Part shown: positions 52,497 through 63,666 of the stretch, in pieces
Position numbering within the stretch: the stretch's first letter is position 1
Layout of the letters: each line of letters opens with the position of its first letter
DNA from: Tubulanus polymorphus
Lineage: Eukaryota > Nemertea > Palaeonemertea > Tubulaniformes > Tubulanidae
Reading direction: 5' to 3'
Assembly (NCBI RefSeq): GCF_964204645.1
Contig: NC_134032.1
Location: 7,063,175 to 7,127,174, forward strand
Length of the DNA: 64,000 nt
The notes under the pieces: model-generated
Databases searched by the model: none
What the model saw: the letters and a program-made list of their open reading frames with translations, nothing else
What the model was told of the DNA's origin: nothing
Made by a program: the position numbers and the translations under genes

Positions 52497-54970
52497 GTGG
52501 ACAGAATGTTAAATCCTGAGCAACAAAAAGCAGTAGACCTTATTGCAGCAGGTCATTCTATTTGTATTTTGGGTCAAGCAGGTTCTGGAAAAAGTTTTTG
52601 TATACGTAAAGCCGTGACGAAATTGAAAAAACAGTCAAAGAAAGTTGCAGATTGTGCAACTACTGGTATTGCTTGTTGTCAATTGACAGACCTTGATGCA
52701 GTAACTATACATAGCTGGTCAGGTATCTTAGATGGACGTTTTTCTAAATCTGAGATGAAGAAGAGGCTCATGACAGACGCCCAACTTATCGATGTTAAAA
52801 ATTACATTTCATCAACAGATATTTTGTTCATTGACGAAATTTCAATGCTCAGCGCATATATTTTTGAACTCATCGAGTTCACTTGTCGTACAGTGCGAGG
52901 TTCATCACAGTGGTTTGGTGGTATGCAAGTAGTAGTGAGCGGTGATTTTTTTTTCAATTACCACCAGTACCAAATCTGGAATACGAAGATGATTGCCATT
53001 ATTGCTTTGAAAGTAGTATATTTAATTTTAGTCATGTGATGATTTTGAGTAAGGTTGTTCGTCAAGCTGATGAAGAGTTTATTAATATCATCAATGAGGT
53101 AACTCGTGGTATTACATCGAAGGAAAGTAATTCCTTTTTAGCAAGTTTAACGCGTCCTTTACCAGAAAATCTTACTGTAACTCATCTATTTGCAAACAAT
53201 TTTAATGTAGAAGTTACAAACCAAATGGAGTTAAGTAAACTTGCCGGTATTGGGAAAATATATGTAGCTACTAGTGAAGAAGGGACATCTGATTCCCTTA
53301 ACTCTTTGCCAGCAGTTCATAAGTAATACTTGAAGATCGGTGCGCCAGTTATTTTGATAAGAAATATCAACAAGTTTCTTGTCAATGGTTTACAAGGCTA
53401 TGTAAAGAGTATGCACCCAGATTTTGTAACAATATTTTTTCCGTCTGTCCATAAAACTGTTGACATCAAACCAGCGGTGTTTTCTGTATTTTCAAAAAGA
53501 AAGCGTGTAAATATTTGCAAGCGATCGCAACTGCCTTTGCGTCTAGCATTTTCATTGACGATACATCGTTGCCAAGGTATGACTTTAGAAGCAGTTTCTG
53601 TTGATTGTCGCAACATACGAACAGCTGGTCAGTTTGGTGTAGCAATCAGTCGTGTAAGAACACCAGATAATCTGCGTGTCCTACATTACGAGCCCAAAAT
53701 ATGCATCAAACCCCCATCAAGCGTTTTAGATTTTTATGAGGAGCACATAATGGCTTCTGCAGATTTTGTTCATGATCTGTCGTGCAGTGTTTTTGGTGAA
53801 GGTATATGCCCTATTGATGCAATTAGCTTTGATTCGGAATGTCAGTCAGATGAAGATAGTCAATTCGACGAATCCGATTTGCGAGCTATAGATTATTTTT
53901 TATCAGGTCAAACTGATTGTTTCGATAGCAGTCGATCCTCAACTTACCCTTCTACAATCGACCCTTGTCATGTTGTAAAACAATTGAAGTTTTCGGACGC
54001 AGTTCTTGATAATCAGATCGACCAAAATAGAGTTCTCGATGATATCTCATCGTCTATCGATTTGACTCTTTACATCTCACATATCTGGTCGAAATTGGAT
54101 TACTTATATGAGTTATATGTATCTTTAACCATGATCCAGCAACCAAAAAACCCGGTGCAATACATATCAGCATTTCATTCATTTGTGACTAGTCAAGAAT
54201 TCCTGACTTACTCCGAGCAATTGTTGAAGCGAAAACCCTTAACTCCGATTGAGATTAAAGTGTGTTCAAGAATCTGTTTCAAACTATTATCCAAGTATCT
54301 GGAATTTCGTACTTCAAGCATAGATAGAATTGTGATTGTAAATAGTTCAGCAACTGTTGAGTCTAGTGCCCACGGAAAAGTTCGTTACGTGGGTGGTTTT
54401 TGTATTTTTTCCGTTTCTCGCTATTTCCAAAAACTCGTCCGTTTTCATTTAGCAAAGTTGGACGAATGTTTTTATGTAGCAAAGTTGAAATTTGATTCGT
54501 TACAATCACTCAGAGTCGCTCAGGCTATGCTTGAAGAGAGTGTTTATCAAGAAACACTTGTTGAAACTTTGTGTCGGCAAAATTCGTTTGAAGGTCTAAC
54601 GAATATATCGGATAAAGCTTTCGAATTTTTCCTCGAACTGGAGAAACTTCGTATTCGATATCATAATGTAAATAATCAGGCATATGAGACTCTGTAGGAA
54701 GATGCTCTCAATTATGTTGTGAGGGACTCTGGTATCAAGGCGAAGTGGTTTAGTTTGTTTGAGATAACTAGTCATATTCCTGAAGTTACGGAATCATCTG
54801 GAATTCGTGATTTGGTCGATAAACTTTTTCTTATTTCCACTGCAATTTTAGATATTTTTCGAGATGTCTGTGTGAAGTATATGAAAGTTGGGAATGCTCA
54901 ATTTCGTAAAGATCTGTTACAGTATATCGGCCAAAAAAGACTCAAGCCCATAGACGTCAAATTCTTATAA
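52497..54970 (+). pseudogene. PIF1-family helicase-like gene, broken
   Basis: Helicase motifs in order: motif I GQAGSGKS (about residue 26), motif II FIDEISML, motif III VVVSGDFF followed by QLPP in the shifted frame, and later SLTIHRCQGMTLEAV and VAISRVRTP of motifs V/VI. A shift in a T-run at about 52950, TAA at 53324-53326 and TAG at 54695-54697 interrupt an otherwise continuous frame. After the helicase there is an extension of about 350 residues ending VRDSGIKAKWFSLF and YMKVGNAQFRKDLLQYI, which is a familiar tail of multi-copy PIF1-like genes in invertebrates. It could be part of a mobile element. ATG at 52506 is the first methionine. Confidence 0.75.
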
Positions 54971-55011
54971 GAAAAGAGAAGCAATCGCAGCAGCAGTCCG
55001 ACATTATTACT

Positions 55012-55704
55012 ATGACTACTATCAGAAATAATCCCACTACCATACATTCAATCATTCAGTATGCATTATCTAATCAATCATTTAAATTTGATGGTTTCTG
55101 CAAAGCTGACCTAATGATATTATGTCGCTGCTACGGTATAAAATCAGTTTCTAAACTGAATAAGGTTGGCCTTGTAAACGCGCTGTTGGAAACCCTGTGT
55201 GAACTAGAATCCATGCCGAACCCCGAATTTCTCGACCAACGTAGTATCTCTAGCAGCAAGGTGGTATTACAGCAACAGCAACACAGCATTGTTGCTGTTG
55301 CTGCTGATACTGCTGCTGATGGTATTGAAGGTGCTTCTAGTTCGAAGGATTCTTCGGGATCAGAACAGAGAGGTCTATTAGCTCTGCCCATTGCAACATC
55401 TGCAGACTGCCATAGCTCTATAAAGACTTCTTCAGGGAAGCGAAGTGTTCGTAGTGGAACGCGGGGTAAATCCGTGACCCGGAAAAAACCAAAAACAGAA
55501 CCTGTTTATTCGTGCCCTATCTGTAAATTGGAATGGTCACTTTCTAGTAAGTTCAGTGATTACTGGCTGGAATGTGGAAACTGTTTGAAATGGATAGATC
55601 CTAAATGTACTGGCCTTATTGTAGGCAGCCCTGAATGGTTACATATTACATCCGATCCTAACATTGAATGGCATTGTCAGTTATGTAAACCATCGACTTC
55701 ATAG
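55012..55704 (+). CDS. SAP-like and PHD-finger protein downstream of the PIF1-like gene
   Basis: 230 residues, intact. The N-terminal 60 residues hold a SAP-like helix pair (DLMILCRCYGIKSVSKLNKV). A Ser/Ala-rich linker with a basic segment (GKSVTRKKPKTEP) follows, then a PHD-type finger: CPIC, CGNCLKW, CTG and CQLC (about residues 167-226). SAP domains bind AT-rich DNA and PHD fingers read histone tails. It is 41 bases behind the helicase on the same strand, so they may be one transposon cassette (inference). Confidence 0.65.
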   Translation: MTTIRNNPTTIHSIIQYALSNQSFKFDGFCKADLMILCRCYGIKSVSKLNKVGLVNALLETLCELESMPNPEFLDQRSISSSKVVLQQQQHSIVAVAADTAADGIEGASSSKDSSGSEQRGLLALPIATSADCHSSIKTSSGKRSVRSGTRGKSVTRKKPKTEPVYSCPICKLEWSLSSKFSDYWLECGNCLKWIDPKCTGLIVGSPEWLHITSDPNIEWHCQLCKPSTS

Positions 55705-56050
55705 ATAGAAATTCATTTTTGAGTCCATGGTTGAATTTCATAAGACTTGGCTCTGTGCCAGTTTTATTGTACACAAATACTAGTGTTGCATAGCAACACT
55801 GAATGTATTGATTTTATCTCAGTGCAAATGCAAAACATTATTGGACAGCTGTTGGTGCAAGGGGGGCTTTGCACAAGATCATATAAGATCATTGATGATA
55901 TCAGTGTATGAAAAAAACCAGATCAAACAGTTCTCTACCACAAACACTGGTATCGTCCATGATCCTATGTCATCTTGTGACAGGCCCCAGGTGCTGGTTG
56001 CATAGTCACGGTATAGATACCCGACAAGTAAGACTTAGTTCTAGGGGATC
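55705..56050. other. No gene recognised
   Basis: Only short open frames between the PHD-protein gene and the LTR. Confidence 0.5.
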
Positions 56051-56749
56051 TGTGATGATGCACGGTATCATCGCACAATGCAGGAACTAGGTATAAAAAA
56101 CCGTGATCACGAACAAAGTCTTAAGATGTTCACTTTCCGTGTTAGAAGTCATTTATTTCGTCGTATAGTGTAAAATCCTTTTCACAGTCATATCATATCA
56201 AGTTGAAGTTTATTATTTAATTTTGCGTACAGTTACGGTAATAAAACTAACTGCAGATAGTGAAAATTAGTTTTAAATACAAGCGTTGGCTTTTCCAAAA
56301 ATCCAAACGAAACCAACCCCGCAAGTTAAGTGCGGGGGTATTTTATACCCAAATATCACATGACCAAGGGTCACGTGATTTTAACTAGTGATTTTAGTGG
56401 AGGAAAGCTTAGGAATGATATCATGATTTTGCAGCTCAGAAACTGGCATCCCTTCAAAACCCTGGAATCTTTAATTACTGGACCATGTCCGGTTGTTTGT
56501 TCAAACTGTACTGATATCAACAGGTTAACAGTACTTGGACACAGCAGTTCATTTGAACTTTACCTGTGAGGATAGTAAGAAGGGTTGCATCCATAATACT
56601 ATTACTTACTGTTGATATCAATGATATTAATTCCAAAAGATGCTTTATCATAATTATAATTCAATTGAAATGAAGTTAATAATTCCAACTATAAGTTAAT
56701 AATTTCAAATATCAAAATAAATTCAAAATGTCAGAACTGCGATCATGAC
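56051..56749 (-). mobile_element. Possible 3' LTR of a retroelement
   Basis: On the minus strand the polypurine-like tract GAAGGAGGGGGAAT (56750-56765) is followed by TGTCATGATC. About 700 bases further on the plus strand reads TGTGATGATG, an imperfect inverted match. Inside are TATAAAATAC (about 56348) and an AATAAA (about 56208) in suitable order for U3 and R. The 5' LTR is not in the window, so the boundaries are an estimate. Confidence 0.4.
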
Positions 56750-56853
56750 ATATTCCCCCTCCTTCGGAAAAGTTCACGTCCCCGTGAAAATTTAATTCCA
56801 CGAAGAGAAAAAAAAATAAGACAACGCCCGACTAAATTTTTCGACAATTAAAG

Positions 56854-58147
56854 TTACACAATCAGTATCGGTATCATGACTGTCGTCGGCAATTCAAATA
56901 CAACTTCGTCCCCCACTCTGATTTCGTCCCAAAGCTGCCACGTTATTTCAAGTCTATGCCGACAATTCGACTTATCCACGGGTATATCGGGCACTTTGAT
57001 CCCAGAGCAGTCGAGTTCAAGTGGATGATGCGGACAGGATCCCAGTGGTATAAATACACTGGTAGATCTGTCGCAGCATTCCAAAATTAAATGAGAACAG
57101 TTTCCCTTGTTCTTAACCTGCCATCCCGTATGTAAATTAGATAGGAACCGTCCCAGTCTACACAAGTCCAAAATTATAATTCTTGCAACCAAAATAACCC
57201 CAACCCCAAATGCAATCTCAATCAATGGAAAATCAGACAAATCGAAACGTTCCCTCATAACATTTAATATAACCGTATCGTTTTGCGCATCGTGCAATTT
57301 AAATTCATATGTTTGATTAGAGACGACGGTAAACCCATTCACGAGTGGAATTTTCGCAGATGTTAAAACTATAGTAGCCAACAACCCTCTCATCCTGTAC
57401 CAAAAATAAATTGCTAAACATATGGAAACAGCTGAGAGACACAAAGAGCATAAAGTCAAAATATTTGGAAGGGTGAATGGAAATAGATTGGTATTTGTGG
57501 TAACCTGAGAAATGTGGACTGAGTTTATCGCGTCCGCCTTAGTAGCGTATAAATCATTTCCGTCCTTTAAATTCTTTACCATTTTCTTGAAGGAAGTACT
57601 AAACGCTCTGTCTGTCTCTGCGACGTGTGACCAATTTCCCCCCTTTAAATTGAAATCTGGAACTTCAACGTTGACCGGTTTTGTAAAAGTTGTCGCCCCG
57701 TTTATACCCCTTACATCCTGTTTATTATAAACTTGCAGCAACACCGGTATATTCGGTCTATGCAAAAGAGTTGGATTATCATCAGTGACGCAAGCTGAAA
57801 TTTTAGGAGCCAGTTCAAAGTTGTCAGAAGACAATCTACAAGAACATGGAACTTTTAGCAAGCAAAAATTACAACTTGTGATGGCTTTTGGTACCCGTCC
57901 ATCACATGTCAGTGTCCAAGTGTCCTCTCGACCAGAAACTAAATAAATGCTGTCCCGGAGCTGAACGGCTCCCTCGAACAACCCATCAGTTTGATACTTA
58001 ACATCACACAACCTATCAACCAAGTGACTATTGTCCTGGAAAAGTGCAAAGGCGCAACTAGGAATATTTTGAGTACGGAGAGACATAGTAACCCCACATG
58101 ATTTGACTGCTTTTCCCTGACACGTTTGATACAATTTGTACGACATC
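56854..58147 (-). pseudogene. Envelope-like glycoprotein gene of an LTR retroelement, cut off by element D
   Basis: The frame runs 430 residues from the element D boundary to 56854. It is rich in paired cysteines in the first 120 residues (TWTLTCDGRVPKAITSC, then CSCR). It has a long extracellular-type region with an NWS glycosylation site, a hydrophobic segment near residues 222-245 and a second near 303-330. This fits the C-terminal half of env-like proteins of gypsy/BEL-type elements; it precedes an LTR. The N-terminal half would lie beyond element D, outside the window. I describe it as a broken fragment. A host membrane protein is the alternative. Confidence 0.55.
58142..58147. repeat. 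Presumed target duplication GACATC, left of element D
   Basis: Six bases before the AGTAATAGGGG terminus; the partner is beyond the window. Confidence 0.5.
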
Positions 58148-58319
58148 AGTAATAGGGGTAATAGGCTTTCATACCAAAGGTCGAACGGTCGAGCCCATTA
58201 AAAAATGAAAAACATAAAAATAATAACAATTTCTACTTGAATTACTCGCGAAACTCATAAAAATGAAAAATAAATTCTCACACGCTCGAATTTATTTTTC
58301 ATTTTCTACTCGCTAAGAA

Positions 58320-58530
58320 AAAGTGTGAGTAAAGTGTGAGTGAAATAATTCATATTTTAACAGATTTCGAGTAAAAATATAAGTAAAATAAATGGATAAC
58401 TAAACGAATATAAAAGTGTGAGTAAAGTGTGAGTGAAATAGTTTATATTTTAAACATATTTCAATATTTATATTTGTATGAGTTAGATTTTTAAACATTA
58501 AAAGTGTGAGTAAAGTGTGAGTGAAATAAT
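58320..58530. repeat. AAGTGTGAGTAAAGTGTGAG repeats upstream of the D accessory gene
   Basis: Three copies of the unit separated by AT-rich spacers, complement of the array at 6873-7335 in element B and in the same position relative to the homologous gene. Confidence 0.7.
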
Positions 58531-58562
58531 TCATATTTAGAACCGTGAACATTTATATTTGA

Positions 58563-59210
58563 ATGAGTTTTAATAAAAATTTTGTTATAAAAATGAAGAA
58601 AGAAGAAGAACCCAACTTTAAAAACGAAATCAATGAAACCAATAAATCATTTTCACAGTTTAACATTAAAAATTATATTTCAGCAACAAATTTAGTGTCC
58701 GCAAGGCATTATAAAATTGAAAATATTACTGTAATTAATCAAATATTATCAAATGAAACATATTTAATTACTAAACTAGTAGATACCTTTGATAATGGCA
58801 TTAAAAATCCTAAAATGTTCAATACAGTTTTTAATTTTAAAGGAACTTTAGATGAAAACATAATTAATATTCTTAAAACTCCTTTAAATGAAAGAAATGA
58901 TGATATAATACTTTCAAAAGATTACAATGATTTGATTAACTTAAGAATTGAAAAAAGACAATTATATTATTTCAATTTTGATAATAAACAAATTATCTAT
59001 AATGAAAATTCATCAAATATTGGTATTCAATGTGAATTAGATAATGAAAAATCATTTAAAGATATTGCAGTTCAATGTAATTTAGATAATGAATTTAGAA
59101 AATTCAATCCTAATGAAAAAGTGCATTGTTATTGCGGAGGTAAATATTTAAAATCACATAAATCAAAGCATTATGAAACAATTAAACATAAAAACTGGCG
59201 TAAAGAGTAA
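58563..59210 (+). CDS. Accessory protein with C-terminal CxC-H-H zinc motif (element D, left arm)
   Basis: 215 residues, homologous to 6192-6872 of element B over its full length, with two instead of three IQC-x-LDNE-type repeats. The zinc motif HCYCGGKYLKSHKSKHY is conserved. The mirrored copy at 63667-64000 is cut by the window end. Conservation across two elements with different termini argues for function. Confidence 0.7.
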   Translation: MSFNKNFVIKMKKEEEPNFKNEINETNKSFSQFNIKNYISATNLVSARHYKIENITVINQILSNETYLITKLVDTFDNGIKNPKMFNTVFNFKGTLDENIINILKTPLNERNDDIILSKDYNDLINLRIEKRQLYYFNFDNKQIIYNENSSNIGIQCELDNEKSFKDIAVQCNLDNEFRKFNPNEKVHCYCGGKYLKSHKSKHYETIKHKNWRKE

Positions 59211-59264
59211 CAATTCTACATTATAATTATTGAATTGAGTTAAATGATTTAAATATCTAATAGA

Positions 59265-60117
59265 ATGTTGAAATGATAAATTGTTTGACAGTTGAAATGA
59301 TAATTGTTTGACAGTTGAAATGATAAATTGTTTGACAGTTGAAATGATAAATTGTTTAACAGTTGAAATGATAAATTGTTTGACAGTTGAAATGATAAAT
59401 TGTTTGACAGTTGAAATGATAAATTGTTTGACAGTTGAAATGATAAATTGTTCGACTGTTGAAATGATAAGACAGTTGAAATGATAAATTGTTTAACAGT
59501 TGAAATGTTAAATTGTTTGACAGTTGAAATGATAAATTGTTTGACAGTTGAAATGATAATTGTTTGACGGTTGAAATAATAAATTGTTTGACGGTTGAAA
59601 TGATAAATTGTTTGACGGTTGAAATGATAAATTGTTTGACAGTTGAAATGATAAATTGTTTGACAGTTGAAATGATAAATTGTTTAACAGTTGAAATGAT
59701 AAATTGTTTAACAGTTGAAATGATAAATTGTTTGACAGTTGAAATGATAAATTGTTTGACAGTTGAAATGATAAATTGTTTGACAGTTGAAATGATAAAT
59801 TGTTTGACAGTTGAAATGATAAATTGTTTGACAGTTGAAATGATAAATTGTTTAACAGTTGAAATGATAAATTGTTTGACGGTTGAAATGATAAATTGTT
59901 TGACAGTTGAAATGATAAATTGTTTGACATTTGAAATGATAATTGTTTGACAGTTGAAATGATAAATTGTTTAACAGTTGAAATGATAAATTGTTTGACA
60001 GTTGAAATGATAAATTGTTTGACAGTTGAAATGATAAATTGTTTGACAGTTGAAATGATAAATTGTTTAACAGTTGAAATGATAATTGTTTGACAGTTGA
60101 AATGATAAATTGTTTGG
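59265..60117. repeat. 24-bp minisatellite, left arm of D
   Basis: About 35 copies of a unit containing TTGACAGTTGAAATGATAAA, some with one or more base deletions. In two frames the array is open over more than 120 codons (MINCLTVE and LSNNLSFQ repeats), which follows from a period divisible by three. Confidence 0.95.
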
Positions 60118-60240
60118 CTGTAAATTTAATTGTTATTTGATTTAATCATTTAAAAGTTTAATATTTTTAAAATGATTATAAAATATTTAATTAAAAACTA
60201 GCAAATATTTCATTAACTGTTTAATTTTTCTCTTAAATAA

Positions 60241-60438
60241 ATGGATGGTTTCATCCCAACTGGGAAAAGTGATTTGAAACATTATCTTGTAGCAGGAGGA
60301 TTGATATTGACTGCGCTTTATTTATACTATGAGAATATTAGTAAGGATTTGATGAATGAAAATATAAAATTGAGCAAGAAATTGAAAAAATTAAATGGAA
60401 ATAAAAATAATCATAAAAAAGTTATTGAATCAGATTAG
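60241..60438 (+). CDS. Small single-pass membrane protein (element D, left arm)
   Basis: 65 residues, homologue of 5334-5552 in element B and identical in design. Its ATG follows TTTTTCTCTTAAATAAATG, close to the late-type motif of element A. Confidence 0.65.
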   Translation: MDGFIPTGKSDLKHYLVAGGLILTALYLYYENISKDLMNENIKLSKKLKKLNGNKNNHKKVIESD

Positions 60439-60458
60439 TGAATTAATTAAATAAATAA

Positions 60459-60761
60459 ATGAGTGAAAATATATTAAACTTATTACATCTAATATATAAA
60501 AATCAACAGAATATTGAATCAATTATTATGCTTACAGGTTTATTTTCTTTTTCAATTTATAGTATAAAACAGTTGTTAGAATTCTATGATTGCTGTAAAA
60601 TTAGATACACTGAATTAATAGAAAATATGAATTATATTTCAGATAGATTGAATAATATTAAATGCTGTGAAAAATGCAATAAAAGATATAAAAATAAAAA
60701 GAGTTTGAGAAATCACTTGTATATTCATGAACTTGATGAAAAATTATATGAATCAAAATAA
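60459..60761 (+). CDS. Small membrane protein with C2H2 finger (element D, left arm)
   Basis: 100 residues. A hydrophobic segment (about 20-36) is followed by a C-terminal C2H2 finger (CCEKCNKRYK, then HLYIH). Homologue of 5012-5293. It starts 20 bases after the previous gene. Confidence 0.65.
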   Translation: MSENILNLLHLIYKNQQNIESIIMLTGLFSFSIYSIKQLLEFYDCCKIRYTELIENMNYISDRLNNIKCCEKCNKRYKNKKSLRNHLYIHELDEKLYESK

Positions 60762-62226
60762 GAAATCGACTGTTAAATTAGCTGAAAATATAAAATATAT
60801 TAGTTGAAATGTATGAAAATAAAAGTTAATAAAAAAAGGGGGTTGAGGTATCAATGTATTAGATACCCTATTAGATACCCTAATACCATGTATTAAATAC
60901 ATATCAAATACGTATTGATGGTATTAAATACGTATTAATGGTATTGAATACATATTATGCTTTATTTCTGAAAATGAAGTAAAAGAAGTAATTTATGTTT
61001 TAATTCATTCAAGTATGATATTGTAAATTCTTTACAATTGTATAGGATAATACAAGAGTGATATTAGTTAGTTGGCTTATTCAATAAGAGAAACAATGAA
61101 ATAATACAAGAGTGATACTAACAGTTAAAGTTATTGAATTTCTTGTTAAATCTATTTGAATAGAAATCCAAAAAGATTTAAATAAAAAAACAATAAGTTA
61201 AATAAGTTAGTATTAGATAAAGTAACTTATTGTTTTTTTATTTAAATCTTTTTGATTTCTATTCAAATAGATTTAACAAGAATATAAATTTATAAAATAA
61301 AATCCTAATTCAAAATATTATAGAATTCACTGTATATTGATGGATGAGTGGATGAGTTGGATGAATTGGAAGAGTGGATGAATGGATGAGTGTAATAATA
61401 TATATATTTTACTTTTTAACACATAAATTGGAAGAATAGTATGAGTATAAATATAATATTTATATTCTTTATTAAATTTAACACAATATATATATTGTGT
61501 TAAATAATATTTAAATATAATATAAAATTGATAAAATAACTTCAAATCAAACTCTTACTGTTTTAAAAATAAAAAACATATGTAAATTATATATTATTAC
61601 ACTCATCCATTCATCCACTCTTCCAATTCATCCAATTCATCCAACTCATCCATTCATCCATCAATATACAGTGAATTCTATAATATTTTGAATTAGGATT
61701 TTATTTTATAAATTTATATTCTTGTTAAATCTATTTGAATAGAAATCAAAAAGATTTAAATAAAAAAACAATAAGTTACTTTATCTAATACTAACTTATT
61801 TAACTTATTGTTTTTTTATTTAAATCTTTTTGGATTTCTATTCAAATAGATTTAACAAGAAATTCAATAACTTTAACTGTTAGTATCACTCTTGTATTAT
61901 TTCATTGTTTCTCTTATTGAATAAGCCAACTAACTTATATCACTCTTGTATTATCCTATACAATTGTAAAGAATTTACAATATCATACTTGAATGAATTA
62001 AAACATAAATTACTTATTTTACTTCATTTTCAGAAATAAAGCATAATATGTATTCAATACCATTAATACGTATTTAATACCATCAATACGTATTTGATAT
62101 GTATTTAATACATGGTATTAGGGTATCTAATACATTGATACCTCAACCCCCTTTTTTATTAACTTTTATTTTCATACATTTCAACTAATATATTTTATAT
62201 TTTCAGCTAATTTAACAGTCGATTTC
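60762..62226. repeat. Centre of the D palindrome with nested hairpins; no gene
   Basis: GTATTNAATAC-type palindromes cluster at 60850-60960 (mirrored at 62040-62140). A hairpin with about 58-base arms (from TTCTTGTTAAATCTATTTGA) lies at 61139-61283 and is mirrored at 61718-61862. GGATGA-rich runs occur at 61335-61395. The exact centre is an ATTTAACACAATATA palindrome at 61476-61505. Confidence 0.8.
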
Positions 62227-62538
62227 TTATTTTGATTCATATAATTTTTCATCAAGTTCATCAAGTTCATGAATATACAAGTGATTTCTCAAACTCTTTT
62301 TATTTTTATATCTTTTATTGCATTTTTCACAGCATTTAATATTATTCAATCTATCTGAAATATAATTCATATTTTCTATTAATTCAGTGTATCTAATTTT
62401 ACAGCAATCATAGAATTCTAACAACTGTTTTATACTATAAATTGAAAAAGAAAATAAACCTGTAAGCATAATAATTGATTTAATATTCTGTTGATTTTTA
62501 TATATTAGATGTAATAAGTTTAATATATTTTCACTCAT
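62227..62538 (-). CDS. Small membrane protein with C2H2 finger (element D, right arm)
   Basis: 103 residues, mirror of 60459-60761 with a three-residue insertion (DEL repeated) near the C-terminus and one substitution. Confidence 0.65.
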   Translation of the reverse strand: MSENILNLLHLIYKNQQNIKSIIMLTGLFSFSIYSIKQLLEFYDCCKIRYTELIENMNYISDRLNNIKCCEKCNKRYKNKKSLRNHLYIHELDELDEKLYESK

Positions 62539-62558
62539 TTATTTATTTAATTAATTCA

Positions 62559-62756
62559 CTAATCTGATTCAATAACTTTTTTATGATTATTTTTATTTCC
62601 ATTTAATTTTTTCAATTTCTTGCTCAATTTTATATTTTCATTCATCAAATCCTTACTAATATTCTCATAGTATAAATAAAGCGCAGCCAATATCAATCCT
62701 CCTGCTACAAGATAATGTTTCAAATCACTTTTCCCAGTTGGGATGAAACCATCCAT
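62559..62756 (-). CDS. Small single-pass membrane protein (element D, right arm)
   Basis: Mirror of 60241-60438 with one residue different (Ala for Thr in the membrane segment). Confidence 0.65.
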   Translation of the reverse strand: MDGFIPTGKSDLKHYLVAGGLILAALYLYYENISKDLMNENIKLSKKLKKLNGNKNNHKKVIESD

Positions 62757-62877
62757 TTATTTAAGAGAAAAATTAAACAGTTAATAAAATATTTGCTAGT
62801 TTTTAATTAAATATTTTATAATCATTTTAAAAATATTAAACTTTTAAATGATTAAATCAAATAACAATTAAATTTAC

Positions 62878-63612
62878 AGCCAAACAATTTATCATTTCAA
62901 CTGTCAAACAATTATCATTTCAACTGTTAAACAATTTATCATTTCAACTGTCAAACAATTTATCATTTCAACTGTCAAACAATTTATCATTTCAACTGTT
63001 AAACAATTTATCATTTCAACTGTCAAACAATTATCATTTCAACTGTCAAACAATTTATCATTTCAACTGTCAAACAATTTATCATTTCAACTGTTAAACA
63101 ATTTATCATTTCAACTGTCAAACAATTTATCATTTCAACTGTCAAACAATTTATCATTTCAACTGTCAAACAATTTATCATTTCAACTGTCAAACAATTT
63201 ATCATTTCAACTGTCAAACAATTTATCATTTCAACTGTCAAACAATTTATCATTTCAACTGTCAAACAATTTATCATTTCAACTGTCAAACAATTTATCA
63301 TTTCAACTGTCAAACAATTTATCATTTCAACCGTCAAACAATTTATCATTTCAACTGTCAAACAATTTATCATTTCAACTGTCAAACAATTATCATTTCA
63401 ACTGTCAAACAATTTATCATTTCAACTGTCAAACAATTTAACATTTCAACTGTTAAACAATTTATCATTTCAACTGTCTTATCATTTCAACAGTCGAACA
63501 ATTTATCATTTCAACTGTCAAACAATTTATCATTTCAACTGTCAAACAATTTATCATTTCAACTGTCAAACAATTATCATTTCAACTGTCAAACAATTTA
63601 TCATTTCAACAT
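62878..63612. repeat. 24-bp minisatellite, right arm of D
   Basis: About 30 copies of the complement of the left-arm unit; a few copies fewer than the left arm. Confidence 0.95.
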
Positions 63613-63666
63613 TCTATTAGATATTTAAATCATTTAACTCAATTCAATAATTATAATGTAGAATTG

